64,000 nt of DNA from Rutidosis leptorrhynchoides (GCF_046630445.1 NC_092333.1:713883001-713947000); one strand, 5' to 3'; shown: positions 47,240-59,276, counted from the stretch's first letter. Numbers and translations: made by a program. The notes: generated by a model not told the origin, from the letters alone.

Positions 47240-47552
47240 GATTACTTTTTAGTTGAACGGTTGAACATTAAATACTTAGTGGTTCAACATTCTGTACATT
47301 TATTTGTGATACTGAATATTTCAACATTTAGTGTTGAATCAGAACCATTCATAATTGAATTAATATTTTAATCATTAGACACCTAAATGGCTAAATTATA
47401 TGTAATTTATTCTTAAAATTATAATAAAAATTCTTAAAAAACTGAAATATTTTTTTATTCATACAAAAGGTTAATAACGTAATCTTATATCATTCGAATT
47501 GTTCATTTAATCATTCGAAATGTTAATCAATAGATTCTCATGGTTCATAATT
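47240..47552. other. Short spacer between the two LINEs
   Basis: Unique AT-rich text; no gene or repeat is seen. Confidence 0.5.
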
Positions 47553-48165
47553 AACTTCATTCATAACATTTTTGTTTTCGAAAGGCAAGATTAGATTAAA
47601 ACACGAACCCGCTAAGGGGGGAAACCCGTACAAAAACGCACTAGACCGACATGAACAAAGAAAACACAACGTACAAAAAATAACAAAATCCCGAAAGTTG
47701 CGGAGATAGCAACTACTACACTTTTACATTACACAAGATAAGACCATGGATCTGAGATCCAACCAAGCCAATCCAACCTTTGATTCTTTATGCGATTAGA
47801 TATCCATTCAAAAGACTTAAGTTGAACTTCCATCAAACCCGAAGTGTGATGACCCGGGAATTTCCGACCAAATTTAAACTGATCTTTATATGATTTCAAT
47901 ACGATAAGCAAGGTATGTAATATTGAGTCTAGAAAATTTTGAAACAATGTTCACATATTCAATTTACTTTCGACTGTTCCCGATGATTCACGAACCATTG
48001 CTTATAAATATGTGGACATATATAAATATGTGTATATATAAATATAGGTATAATATATATAATAACATAAACATTAAGAAACTATTATATACATTTATTG
48101 TTATAAATAATTATGTACAATAGAATACATTGTAATAAAAACTATTATTCTATATGTATATTTCT

Positions 48166-48239
<74 letters not shown>

Positions 48240-48887
48240 AATATTTAATTTAATCATTTATTATATATTTATGTGCGTAGTAGATTTTGTTATTTAAAAC
48301 TGTTTATATATATGCACAGTGTATATTAAATATAATTAATTTTGAGCTTAAATGGTAAATGTCTGTAACTTTCGGTTGACGTTTAATTATTTTAAAATAG
48401 GTCTAATATATATATAAGAAGTTTTAAAATAAAAGTTGTTCCAAAAATTTGATTAAAAAGATAATAGTTTTGATAAATATTTTTTTTACCATTTCAACCT
48501 AAGTTTTTGTACTCCGTACATATAAATTGGAACAGAAAATAAATAATTATCAAACCTTTTTTATCAGGTTTCAAACAGGTAATGAGTGAAATAATTAAAT
48601 ATGTTTAATCTAAAAGTTTGAGATTTTTAGGAACACTTTTGTACGTTAACTGTTTAGCAATGGACACGTCCCGTGAATAGTGTCGGTAGGTAAATGCCAA
48701 CTCAATGGCTGCTGAACTATTACAATTATTATATACTATGCGATCTGTGATCCTAATTTCATTATCTATTATTATTATTATTATTATTAATTAATATTAA
48801 TATTATAATTATAAAATTAGATAAATCATATATCTATATATATACCCATATATGTGTAGCAGAGAGAGGGATAAAGAAATGTTCACC

Positions 48888-49190
48888 ATGAACTCTGGCC
48901 ATCATCCACATTCTCAAACGACACCACCTCCGGCCGCCTCTACTTCTGTTTCGACTACCCACTGCAGCTCACCGAACACCACCATCGTCCACCACCTCCA
49001 CTTAAACTCACCTTCGCATGTTAATTTTTTTTTTCTCACGACAGTCTCAAACCTCACCATTGCACCGCCGGTCACTTGGCTGCCACCATCAGGTACCACC
49101 AATCACCACCATGAACTACCATCACCTCATTCTCCTTTCTTTATAAACCGTCATCCACCATCGTTATCTTGTGTTTTCATTTCTTCGTAA
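48888..49190 (+). CDS. Proline/histidine-rich open frame in the 5' LTR of B, doubtful
   Basis: ATGs at 48879 and 48888 follow a purine-rich presumed leader. The product is low-complexity (repeated TTPPP, HHH and SSP runs) with no domain. The 3' LTR copy lacks everything after about 48986, so the element does not need it. It is more likely leader sequence than a gene. Confidence 0.2.
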   Translation: MNSGHHPHSQTTPPPAASTSVSTTHCSSPNTTIVHHLHLNSPSHVNFFFLTTVSNLTIAPPVTWLPPSGTTNHHHELPSPHSPFFINRHPPSLSCVFISS

Positions 49191-49732
49191 AAACTTACAC
49201 CATCACTCTCTTACTCTTGTTGTTACTACTGTTTTTTTTTCTTCGCTATTCGAATCATCACCCTTAGAAAATACCCCATCGAAAAACACCATCTCTCACC
49301 TCACTCTCCTCTCTCTCACCTAGTTAAGTTTTCGGTTTAACTGTGAGCACCGTAGATCACCACCAATGTTATTATTATTTTTTTCGCCACCTGCACACCA
49401 CTACGAATGCCACTGCTCGTGTATGCTGCTAAAGCAGCTGTTCTTGCTTCCATTTCCGATTACAGTGACGTGTAATGACGAAGACGATGATGATGTTAGA
49501 TATGGAAAGATGATGACGAGGGTAATGATATACGATATGATTAAGATGTTTTAAGAATGATGATGTTATGATGCGAGTGAAATGATGATTATCACGAAGA
49601 TGATATGATAATGGTGAGCTTGATGAAAAATGGAGAAGAGGATGAATAGTCCTGGGTTTTGTATTAAAGGAGAGGGATGAAACAGTTAATGACTAAAAAG
49701 ATATTAGTTATGATATATTTCAGATAAACAAA

Positions 49733-49830
49733 GTGGACCAGATGGTTAGGGTGCGTGGTCAGGAAATAAGAGGTCATGGGTTCGAAACCTGGAACCTGCG
49801 AGTTTTTTTTGTATTTATAAAGAGCTGCTT
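49733..49830 (+). repeat. tRNA-derived SINE-like segment inside LTR B
   Basis: TGGTTAGGGTGCG resembles a box A, and GGTTCGAAACC (49779-49789) is a perfect RNA polymerase III box B, 40 bases apart. A T-run follows at 49804-49811. I see no complete cloverleaf and no target duplication, so it is a SINE head or relic rather than a tRNA gene. Confidence 0.5.
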
Positions 49831-50046
49831 AAGAGGTGTGGATTGTTGGGCCGAGCTCCTAATTGGGCCGAGGTGTTTAAAATGTTGGGCCGAAACCCAC
49901 GTTGGGGACGATTAATGATTATCATGATACGTGATTATGATGATGGGAAAAGGAGAAAGATTACAGTGATCTTGTTTGGGAGAAAATTACAATAATCGAG
50001 TTAAAGGGTTTTAAGGAATTAGTTGTGATTTAAATCATGAAATACA

Positions 50047-50116
50047 GAACAGCTCAGTTAGTTTAGTGGTGTGGTTGTTTAGCGGTAGGTCGCGGGTTCG
50101 AGTCCCATCTCAAACA
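50047..50116 (+). repeat. Second tRNA-like segment inside LTR B
   Basis: AGCTCAGTTAGTTTAGTGG fits a D-arm/box A, and GGTTCGAGTCC (50095-50105) is a perfect box B. The T-stem is only partly paired and no 7-bp acceptor stem is evident. Both tRNA-like segments are inside the part deleted from the 3' LTR. Confidence 0.5.
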
Positions 50117-51841
50117 GTTTAATTCTTTTTAAGGCTACAAAGGTATAATTTAATACTATTATTATTACTATTATTATTATTGTTATTATTATTGTTATAG
50201 TTATTGTTATGATTATTGTTATGATTATTGTTATGATTAAGTATTATAATTATTATTACTACTAATATTATAAGTATATATATATATACATACATACATT
50301 AGGGACCATATTATCATTAGTATTAATAAGTATCACTAATATTATTATTATCAATATAGTATTAATATCATTATTAGAGTTATGATTAATATTTCTATCA
50401 TTAAAAATTAATATTTGTATCATTTTATGAAGGATAACGTTATTATTAGTATTATTACGAGTATTATAATTATTATTTGTAATACAATTATCATTATAAG
50501 TATCATAATCAGTAATATTATTATTATTACCATTATAAGTATGATTATTTATATTATAATAATCATTATGATAAGTATCTTTAACCGAAAAATTTATATT
50601 TTACAATTATTATTATAAATATCATTATTAATATCGTTAATATAATTATTAACAATAATACCTTATTTAGTAATATTAAGTCTTATGATTATTATCATTT
50701 ATATCTAGTATTACTAAAATTTCTATTTTTTAACAAACAAATGATATATACATATATAAGAATACAATTAATACATATAACATAATGAAAAATAATATTT
50801 TATATAACAAAATAAATATATGAAACATATATATTAATAATATAAAAAGTACATAAATAATAAATTTATATATATATTATTCGATTACAACTATGTATAT
50901 TAATAAATATATAAATGATATTGGTTCGTGAATCCAAGGCCAACCCTGCATTGTTCAATATAGTCATATGTATTTTTACTACAAAATACAGTATGGTGAG
51001 TTTCATTAATCCCTTTTTAAATGCTTTTGCAATATATATTTTTGGGACTGAGAATACATGCGCTGTTTTTATAACTGTTTTACGAAATAGACACAAGTAA
51101 TCGAAACTACATTATATGGTTGAATGATCGAAATCGAATATGCCCCTTTTTATTAAGTTTGGTAATCTAAGAATTAGGGAACAGACACCCTAATTGAAGC
51201 GAACTCTAAAGATAGATCTATCAGGCCCAACAAGCCCCATCCAAAGTACCGGATGCTTTAGTACTTCGAAATTTATATCATGTCCGAAGGAGGATCCAGG
51301 AATGATGGGGATATTCTTATATGCATATTGTTAATGTCGGTTACCAGGTGTTCAATCCATATGAATGATATTTTGTCTCTATGCATGGGATGTATGTTTA
51401 TGAGAAATGGAAATATGAAATCTTGTGGTCTATTAAAATTATGAAATGATTATCTATGTTAAAGTAATGAACTCACCAACCTTTTGGTTGACACTTTAAA
51501 GCATGTTTATTCTCAGGTACGAAAGAAATCTTCCGCTGTGCATTTGCTCATCTTAGAGATATTACTTGGAGTCATTCATGACATATTTCAAAAGACGTTG
51601 CATTCGAGTCGTTGAGTTCATCAAGATTATTATTAAGTCAATTATATTTGGATATATTATGAAATGGTATGCATGTCTATCAACTGTCGATGTAAATGAA
51701 AGTTTGTCTTTTAAAAACGAATGCAATGTTTGTAAAATGTAACATATAGAGGTCAAGTACCTCGCGATGTAATCAACTGTTGTGAATCATTTATAATCGA
51801 TATGGACTTCGTCTGGATGGATTAGGATGGGTCCTTTCAGT

Positions 51842-51858
51842 TGGTATCAGAGCGGTGG
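51842..51858 (+). other. Primer-binding site of element B
   Basis: TGGTATCAGAGCGGTGG starts three bases after the LTR end and fits initiator Met-tRNA. Confidence 0.88.
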
Positions 51859-51956
51859 TCTTAGCGAACTAGGTCTTGCATTAGTGTGTCTAACTGATAG
51901 TTGTTTAGATGCATTAGTGAGTCTGGACTTCGACCGTGTCTTCATGTCAAAAGTTT

Positions 51957-52052
51957 TGCTTATCATTTCTAGTCGGAAATCATCTGCTTATCATCCTTAG
52001 GAAATTACCTGCTTATCATTCTTAGGGAATCATTTGCTTATCATTCTAAGTC
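51957..52052 (+). repeat. Leader tandem repeat of B, about four units of TGCTTATCATTCTTAGG
   Basis: Units of about 27 bases beginning (T)GCTTATCAT lie at roughly 51957, 51980, 52008 and 52034. Element C has the same array (three units, 7990-8060, inverted). Element A lacks it. The position just after the primer site suits a packaging or dimerisation signal, but that is inference. Confidence 0.65.
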
Positions 52053-52287
52053 TAGACACATCTTACTGCAATGACTGCATGAATAGTGTATAGACAAAAT
52101 TCATATCTTAGTGTATCTGTTATTGTTACCTTTGCCTGGCAGCTTCCGTAGATTCCTCCGTAATTTATGGGATTTTAGTATTAAATATGCATATGTAAAA
52201 TTATATATTGCAGGGTACTAATCTACATCCTATTCTTTTTATTATCGAAAATCCTTCATCTGATCGTACGAGGTGAATCCCTCAACC

Positions 52288-52794
52288 AGTTCGAGTCCTT
52301 TAGATTCCGATAGCTATTCCGACAGCTATTCTGACATAGAGTTTCATTCGAGTTTCGAAAGTAGAGTCACCAGAATGAATCAACAAATCAGCCATCCCCA
52401 ATTCATCTGATGGTTTCATAGTCAACTTAATCAATGGAGACGCGAAGAAGACGATCCCTTCCACCAACCGAATTTACCTCTAGGCGAACAACCTGAAACA
52501 CTTACCGGCGAATCAGTCCGAAACACCATTTTCACCCCCATTTCCAGGATATCTCGTAACTATTATATATTATCCACAATTCTAAATCTTATTCTTCTGC
52601 TCGTTCTGACCGACAATCATCCTGGAGTAATGGAAGAAGTCAACGAGCTTCGCGCTCGAGTAATAAATTCAGAGAATATGGTGCAAAATGTACCAGCTTC
52701 AGTAACATCACCGACACCAACAGTACCATCAGTAACAGCACCAGTACCATCAACAATCCATGCCTCAACATCTCATTCTGTACTTCGGGTATAA
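52288..52794 (+). pseudogene. Leader ORF of element B (one stop)
   Basis: One frame of 169 codons is broken by a TGA in the text ATCTGATGG near 52408. It is homologous to the ORF at 7329-7736: serine/aspartate-rich start, WRREEDDPFHQPN, LTGESVRNTIF, and the heptad-like EEVNELRARV. After that it keeps a proline/threonine/serine-rich tail (VTSPTPTVPSVTAPVPS), which in C lies beyond a stop. It has no known domain. It sits in the gag position of an element without gag. Confidence 0.55.
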
Positions 52795-53038
52795 TCATCG
52801 TTCTACATGATGTTCTACATCATTTATCTTTGTTCGACATGGCGATTATGTAATCTCTAATGTTTTAGAGATTATATATATACTCTTGTTCTAACGGTAA
52901 ACCAAATGAGTTTAATATCATATTGACTCATTAAATCTATGATTACATCTGAAGAAAATATATAGGTATATATATTTTTCATAAAGATTGTAATTAAAAT
53001 TTCTTTCGTACAAACTGTTAATGGTGAAAATATTTTAA

Positions 53039-53055
53039 CGGGTAGGTAATACCCG
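53039..53055 (+). other. Leader stem-loop of element B, CGGGTA-GGTAA-TACCCG
   Basis: A perfect 6-bp stem. The text TTTAACGGGTAGGTA is repeated at the polypurine module (56329-56343). Confidence 0.78.
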
Positions 53056-54006
53056 AGGAATATACATATTTCAAATTAATAAGTTACACTGTACATTCGT
53101 CGAAGCTGATACAACAAACAGTTACTATCCTACTTACATCCACCGATATACAAATTCGTTCATCACAGAATAACCATTTTCATCCAATTTCATATTTGGA
53201 TTTTGATTTATCAGAATCCAACAAGTGGCATAATGAAGAAAACATTTGACAAAATAAAATTTGTTAGTAACAAACGATTTAATTATGAGAAGAAATTTTG
53301 TTAAGAATCCTCGCTAACTGTTCCTAGCTAATTGTTCCCAGCTAACTAATTATACTTTATTTATCGCAATTTAATTATCGCAATTTACATTCTCGCAATT
53401 TTATTTATCGTCATTTAATTTCTGTTATTTACCTTACGTACTTTATTTATTGTCATTTAATTTCTGTATTTATTTTACGCACTTTAAATATCGGGACATG
53501 TATACAAGGTTTTGACATATCATATCGACGCATCTATAAATATTATTTGGAATAACCATAGACACTCTATATGCAGTAATGCGGGAGTTAGCTATACAGG
53601 GTTGAGGTTGATTCTATAATAATATATATACTTTGAGTTGTGATCGAGTCTGAGACGAATACAGGTCACGTTAGGTATTAATTAATTCGAATATTATATA
53701 TTAAACTATACATGAATTATTGAATTGCTAACTGTGGACTATCAACTGTGGACTACCAACATTGGACAATAAAAATGAATTAAAATATTGACTATAACAT
53801 ATGAAATTAAACATTTCTTCAAGTTTGCCACTTGATCTCATTTTAAACCTCATTTGTATCTTAACGATTTCAATCTGCGTTCAAACCTTTCATGATTCTT
53901 GAAAACATTTCAATCGAGAGGATGAACCAATCGCACATCATTTACGGAAGGAAAGAGTGATGCATATAGCTATGCACCTGAAAATACTCGGAACCTGAGC
54001 AAAAGT

Positions 54007-54276
54007 TTAACATGTATCTGTGGTAGATCCTTTAGCATTATTATTACCCAAAATAACTTCACAATCCCTTTTCAAGGTAGTAAATTTTGTCACAGCTCCA
54101 ACAAGCCAATTTCGACTTTTCACTCGGTTTAGCTTATTATAACCCTGATATAAAAGTTGCCTTTCGTCATCAATACCGGAAAACCATTTATATCTCACTA
54201 CATTAGCAGTAAACGTACTATCAACCTCGTTGCTTCTTGGCTTAAATCTCTTTAACAAATCATTATATTTATTCAT
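54007..54276 (-). CDS. Antisense ORF in element B, 89 residues, unknown
   Basis: The ATG at 54276 opens a hydrophilic, basic protein. Landmarks are ANVVRYKWFSGIDDERQ, KSRNWLVGAV, KFTTLKRDCEVIL and a GSTTDTC end. A shorter relic is at 5487-5681 in element C, also antisense. It lies 1.4 kb downstream of the antisense TATA box and small membrane-protein ORF, so it may be a later exon of the same transcript. No family is recognised. Confidence 0.45.
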   Translation of the reverse strand: MNKYNDLLKRFKPRSNEVDSTFTANVVRYKWFSGIDDERQLLYQGYNKLNRVKSRNWLVGAVTKFTTLKRDCEVILGNNNAKGSTTDTC

Positions 54277-54889
54277 TGAAATCCTACCATATACTCATCC
54301 GCACCTTGTAACGAGAACTGCCATACCAATTACCGGGAATCAGCAATCAGTACTTTGAAAACTCACAGCATATCTACATCAACAGTTATATGTATGACAT
54401 TTATCTCTTAGAATTATGATCTCTCATTTTGGAATTCTGAAAAGCACTCAGTCACAAATCAATACTCTGAATGTTGAAAAAGCTGAATGAAGCAGCAGAA
54501 ACTGTAGGCAACCTTAAACGACCTTAGTCATCGGAAGTTTGATGATAAAGAATAATATGTTGGGAAAAGCTCAGAAACGTTGGAACTGGAAAACGGATAG
54601 AGTTAACCATGAAGGAGACCAAGGACAAATACAAGGACCATACCATATATTCAAAGAATCCAGGTAATTCTGGATCAGATGAAACATTCAACGAATATCT
54701 TGCTCTGTACTCACATTAAAATCTTGCGGAAAATCTTTTTCCATCAACCATCGAACTTAGAAATTGCAAAATATCATCATCAATATCTTCGATATTTCTA
54801 AGGATATTTTCATAAATATTCTCGTACGAAATTATATACCTCTTCGTGCTTCCTGTGTATCATTATATTAGAAACATTCAAGAGAAAAT

Positions 54890-55075
54890 TTAGTACCGAA
54901 AAGCAGGTTATGCGAAACTATGAAGAAAGCCGTGGACAAATCACAAAGAATAAGTTTGACTTCAAAGGATCCAAATGATTCAATGTCTACTAAAGTCTTT
55001 AGTGAATATCTTGCTCCTTACTCTAAACCCTTACAGACAATAGTTTCTATCATCCGCTGATCTTAGATATCCCGA
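54890..55075 (+). pseudogene. Sense-strand relic in element B, relative of the ORF at 4969-5295
   Basis: It retains DKSQRISLTSKDPNDSMS and EYLAPYSKPLQTIVSII. A second, more damaged relative lies at about 54530-54720. Both lack a start and carry stops. Two relatives side by side suggest a tandem duplication within B. Confidence 0.5.
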
Positions 55076-55725
55076 GATATTATCGTATATTTCATTATAA
55101 ATATCCTCCATATTTCTGGAGATATTTTTATAACTATTCTTATCTGAAATCATTAATCTCTTCGTGCTATCGGTATTACATCATAAAGAAACTGTTAGTT
55201 TCTATATTCTATAAACTTTCGAGCTTAAAAGATGAATGTTATTGAAGTAATGTTGAGAACTAATGCATGAGTTAGTATAATATAATGACACTTGATCAAC
55301 GTGATTATATTACAGTAAGTCATGCTGAGTTTCTAATGAAACGTAATGATGGTTCACAGTAGATTATACCATCATCATGTGTCATGTTACATAACTCTTT
55401 CATTCTACATAACCTCCGAACATATCAAGAAGAATATACTCTTGATAGTTCTATCGTCTGTATTTTTGATAAATTTGAAAATCAAATCATGCTATTACAT
55501 TTCTCTCTGCTTAGAATATTCTAATCATTCGAAACTCCATACCTATGAATTCTGGACCGTTACTTGCGAAAAGTAAACAAAAGCATGAAGCTCCGAAATA
55601 GAAAGGGGGTATAAATCGCAGCAAATAAGAGAGCGCATTAACTGTGGATGACAATAATTATAGGAGACAGAAGCAGTGACATTGAAATATAAGGGAAAAT
55701 ATAAAGCCCAATGATAACACTGAAA

Positions 55726-55899
55726 TTACAAACCGTGGAGATCAGTGCGTATAGCAATAAAAAGACACGGAAGGATTATACATACAATAATCCCTAGAGC
55801 GTAGTAGAAATAAACAGATTCTTCCGGTGGGAGTTGGAAAAGAAGAACGATCATTACGATAGTCAGAATAAGAACAAGAATTAGAACAGGATTAAGCAT
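55726..55899 (-). CDS. Antisense small hydrophobic protein, 57 residues, in element B
   Basis: The ATG at 55897-55899 lies 78 bases downstream of a TATA box (TATAAAT, 55977-55983). Residues 3-22 (LNPVLILVLILTIVMIVLLF) form one strong membrane segment. The central LPPEESVYFYY is polar/aromatic, and a second hydrophobic segment spans about residues 33-50 (LGIIVCIILPCLFIAI). The tail is short (RTDLHGL). The copy in C keeps 24 of the last 35 residues, with mostly conservative changes, and the same stop position. This suggests selection on the protein. The direction is opposite to the retrotransposon. It is most like the additional antisense ORFs known in some plant LTR elements. No family is recognised. 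Confidence 0.6.
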   Translation of the reverse strand: MLNPVLILVLILTIVMIVLLFQLPPEESVYFYYALGIIVCIILPCLFIAIRTDLHGL

Positions 55900-55976
55900 T
55901 ATTATAATCTTTTGGATATATGAACTAAGAAAGAAAGTATAGGAATGGTGAAAACTAATGGAACGGAAAAGGTAGA

Positions 55977-55983
55977 ATTTATA
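55977..55983 (-). promoter_or_regulatory. TATA box of the antisense unit in element B
   Basis: CACTATAAATTCTACC on the minus strand corresponds to CTATAAATCCACC at 4037-4049 in element C. A start site about 30 bases on would leave a leader of about 50 bases before the ATG at 55899. Confidence 0.6.
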
Positions 55984-56307
55984 GTGGAGATACCAGACAG
56001 AGTAATCGAGGCAGATCACCGTATTTAATTATAGAGATCTTAATTTCCTTATTCGCCGAAGAATCAAATCTTTTAAGATTTCGAAGATTTTCTTTAAATT
56101 CCTTGAATTCCGGAATTCAATCGCGACTACGTCAAAAGTTATGGAAAAATCTCCATTTTTTCATCTCAATATTTTGTGATAGCTTCATTCATACGCTTCG
56201 ATTAATCGAATCATTTTATCCACATTACTCAATGATGATAAAACTCTATTTATCAACTCATATTCGTCATGAAAACATTTTTATTGTTAACCATGACCAC
56301 CTCACTC

Positions 56308-56343
56308 AAATTTCGGGACGAAATTTCTTTAACGGGTAGGTAC
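56308..56343 (+). other. Polypurine-tract module of element B
   Basis: The perfect stem AAATTTCG-GGA-CGAAATTT is followed by CTTTAACGGGTAGGTAC and the LTR TG at 56344. It matches the module before the 3' LTR of A. Confidence 0.7.
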
Positions 56344-56664
56344 TGTGATGACCCGGGAATTTCCGACCAAATTTAAACTGATCTTTATATGATTTCAATA
56401 CGATAAGCAAGGTATGTAATATTGAGTCTAGAAAATTTTGAAACAATGTTCACATATTCAATTTACTTTCGACTGTTCCCGATGATTCACGAACCATTGC
56501 TTATAAATATGTGGACATATATAAATATGTGTATATATAAATATAGGTATAATATATATAATAACATAAACATTAATAAACTATTATATACATTTATTGT
56601 TATAAATAATTATGTACAATAGAATACATTGTAATAAAAACTATTATTCTATATGTATATTTCT

Positions 56665-56720
<56 letters not shown>

Positions 56721-57247
56721 AATATTTAATTTAATCATTTATTATATATTTATGTGCGTAGTAGATTTTGTTATTTAAAACTGTTTATATATATGCACAG
56801 TGTATATTAAATATAATTAATTTTGAGCTTAAATGGTAAATGTCTGTAACTTTCGGTTGACGTTTAATTATTTTAAAATAGGTCTAATATATATATAAGA
56901 AGTTTTAAAATAAAAGTTGTTCCAAAAATTTGATTAAAAAGATAATAGTTTTGATAAATATTTTTTTTACCATTTCAACCTAAGTTTTTGTACTCCGTAC
57001 ATATAAATTGGAACAGAAAATAAATAATTATCAAACCTTTTTTATCAGGTTTCAAACAGGTAATTAGTGAAATAATTAAATATGTTTAATCTAAAAGTTT
57101 GAGATTTTTAGGAACACTTTTGTACGTTAACTGTTTAGCAATGGACACGTCCCGTGAATAGTGTCCGTAGGTAAATGCCAACTCAATGGCTGCTGAACTA
57201 TTACAATTATTATATACTATGCGATCTGTGTTCCTAATTTCATTATC

Positions 57248-57284
<37 letters not shown>

Positions 57285-57625
57285 TAATATTAATATTATA
57301 ATTATAAAATTAGATAAATCATATATCTATATATATACCCATATATGTGTAGCAGAGAGAGGGATAAAGAAATGTTCACCATGAACACTGGCCATCATCC
57401 ACATTCTCAAACGACACCACCTCCGGCCGCCTCTACTTCTGTTTCGACTACCCACTGCAGCTCACCGAACACCACCATCTCTAAGGCTACAAAGGTATAA
57501 TTTAATACTATTATTATTACTATTATTAATATTGTTATTATTATTGTTATAGTTATTGTTATGATTATTGTTATGATTATTGTTATGATTAAGTATTATA
57601 ATAATTATTACTACTAATATTATAA

Positions 57626-57662
<37 letters not shown>

Positions 57663-59210
57663 CATACATTAGGGACCATATTATCATTAGTATTAATAGG
57701 AATCACTAATATTATTATTATCAATATAGTATTAATATCATTATTAGGGTTATGATTAATATTTCTATCATTAAAAATTAATATTTGTATCATTTTATGA
57801 AGGATAACATTATTATTAGTATTATTACGAGTATTATAATTATTATTTGTAATACAATTATCATTATAAGTATCATAATCAGTAATATTATTATTATTAC
57901 CATTATAAGTATGATTATTTATATTATAATAATCATTATGATAAGTATCTTTAACCGAAAAATTTATATTTTACAATTATTATTATAAATATCATTATTA
58001 ATATCGTTAATATAATTATTAACAATAATACCTTATTTAGTAATATTAAGTCTTATGATTATTATCATTTATATCTAGTATTACTAAAATTTCTATTTTT
58101 TTAACAAACAAATGATATATACATATATAAAAATACAATTAATACATATAACATAATGAAAAATAATATTTTATATAACAAAATAAATATATGAAACATA
58201 TATATTAATAATATAAAAAGTACATAAATAATAAATTTATATATATATTATTCGATTACAACTATGTATATTAATAAATATACAAATGATATAGGTTCGT
58301 GAATCCAAGGCCAACCCTGCATTGTTCAATATAGTCATATGTATTTTTACTACAAAATACAGTATGGTGAGTTTCATTAATCCCCTTTTAAATGCTTTTG
58401 CAATATATATTTTTGGGACTGAGAATACATGCGCTGTTTTTATAACTGTTTTACGAAATAGACACAAGTAATCGAAACTACATTATATGGTTGAATGATC
58501 GAAATCGAATATGCCCCTTTTTATTAAGTCTGGTAATCTAAGAATTAGGGAACAGACACCCTAATTGACGCGAACTCTAAAGATAGATCTATCGGGCCCA
58601 ACAAGCCCCATCCAAAGTACCGGATGCTTTAGTACTTCGAAATTTATATCATGTCCGAAGGAGGATCCCGGAATGATGGGGATATTCTTATATGCATCTT
58701 GTTAATGTCGGTTACCAGGTGTTCAATCCATATGAATGATATTTTGTCTCTATGCATGGGACGTATGTTTATGAGAAATGAAAATATGAAATCTTGTGGT
58801 CTATTAAAATTATGAAATGATTATCTATGTTAAAGTAATGAACTCACCAACCTTTTGGTTGACACTTTAAAGCATGTTTATTCTCATGTACGAAAGAAAT
58901 CTTCCGTTGTGCATTTGCTCATCTTAGAGATATTACTTGGAGTCATTCATGACATATTTCAAAAGACGTTGCATTCGAGTCGTTGAGTTCATCAAGATTA
59001 TTATTAAGTCAATTATATTTGGATATATTATGAAATGGTATGCATGTCTATCAACTGTCGATGTAAATGAAAGTTTGTCTTTTAAAAACGAATGCAATGT
59101 TTGTAAAATGTAACATATAGAGGTCAAGTACCTCGCGATGTAATCAACTGTTGTGAATCGTTTATAATCGATATGGACTTCGTCCGGATGGATTAGGACG
59201 GGTCCTTTCA
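56344..59210 (+). mobile_element. 3' LTR of element B, 2867 bp, internally deleted
   Basis: It is near-identical to the 5' LTR except that bases corresponding to 48987-50129 are missing. The junction at 57479-57482 carries a 2-base filler. The AT microsatellites also differ in length (about 56668-56718 here). The deletion removes both tRNA-like segments and most of the P/H-rich frame. Confidence 0.92.
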
Positions 59211-59276
59211 CGAAGGACCACTCCAAGAAGAGTTAGAAAATACTTTTTGATTACGATTTGAACTTCATTCATAACA

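Larger units (their letters stand above)
47845..51839 (+). mobile_element. 5' LTR of element B, 3995 bp
   Basis: It runs from TGTGATGACCCGGG to GGGTCCTTTCA. It contains an (AT)n run at about 48168-48236 and a TATATATACCC region at 48837-48846 followed by AGAGAGAGGG, a likely promoter and transcript start. A proline/histidine-rich open frame (48888-49190) follows; only its start survives in the 3' LTR. Two tRNA-like segments lie at 49733-49800 and 50047-50116, then ATT-rich text to about 50860. From 51131 on the sequence is the end shared with A and C. The open frame 50415-50618 is an ATT-repeat artefact. Confidence 0.92.
47845..59210 (+). mobile_element. Element B: non-autonomous LTR retrotransposon (LARD-like), 11.4 kb
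   Basis: TG...CA ends and a perfect target duplication CGAAG (47840-47844 and 59211-59215). The 5' LTR is 3995 bp, but the 3' LTR is 2867 bp because of a 1.1-kb deletion. The internal 4.5 kb has no gag or pol. It has a Met-tRNA primer site, a leader ORF, the leader hairpin, relic open frames, an antisense unit and a polypurine module. It is closely related to element C and shares LTR ends with element A. Confidence 0.93.
47553..59276 (-). mobile_element. 5'-truncated LINE with 16-bp target duplication, split by element B
   Basis: AACTTCATTCATAACA at 47553-47568 and 59261-59276 is a perfect direct repeat. The LINE body is only about 320 bp: 47569-47844 plus 59216-59260. It encodes the C-terminal tail of ORF2 on the minus strand (SFEWISNR, DWLGWISDPW, stop at 47729) and a 3' UTR, with a short T-rich end at 47569-47577. 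The 5' truncation is the usual result of incomplete reverse transcription. Confidence 0.85.

Noticed and set aside
49733-50116. Two tRNA genes
   Set aside because: Good box B motifs, but no full acceptor stem or cloverleaf; called tRNA-like relics instead.
50415-50618. Isoleucine-rich frame, also at 57785-57988
   Set aside because: ATT-repeat artefact present in both LTRs of B; not a protein gene.
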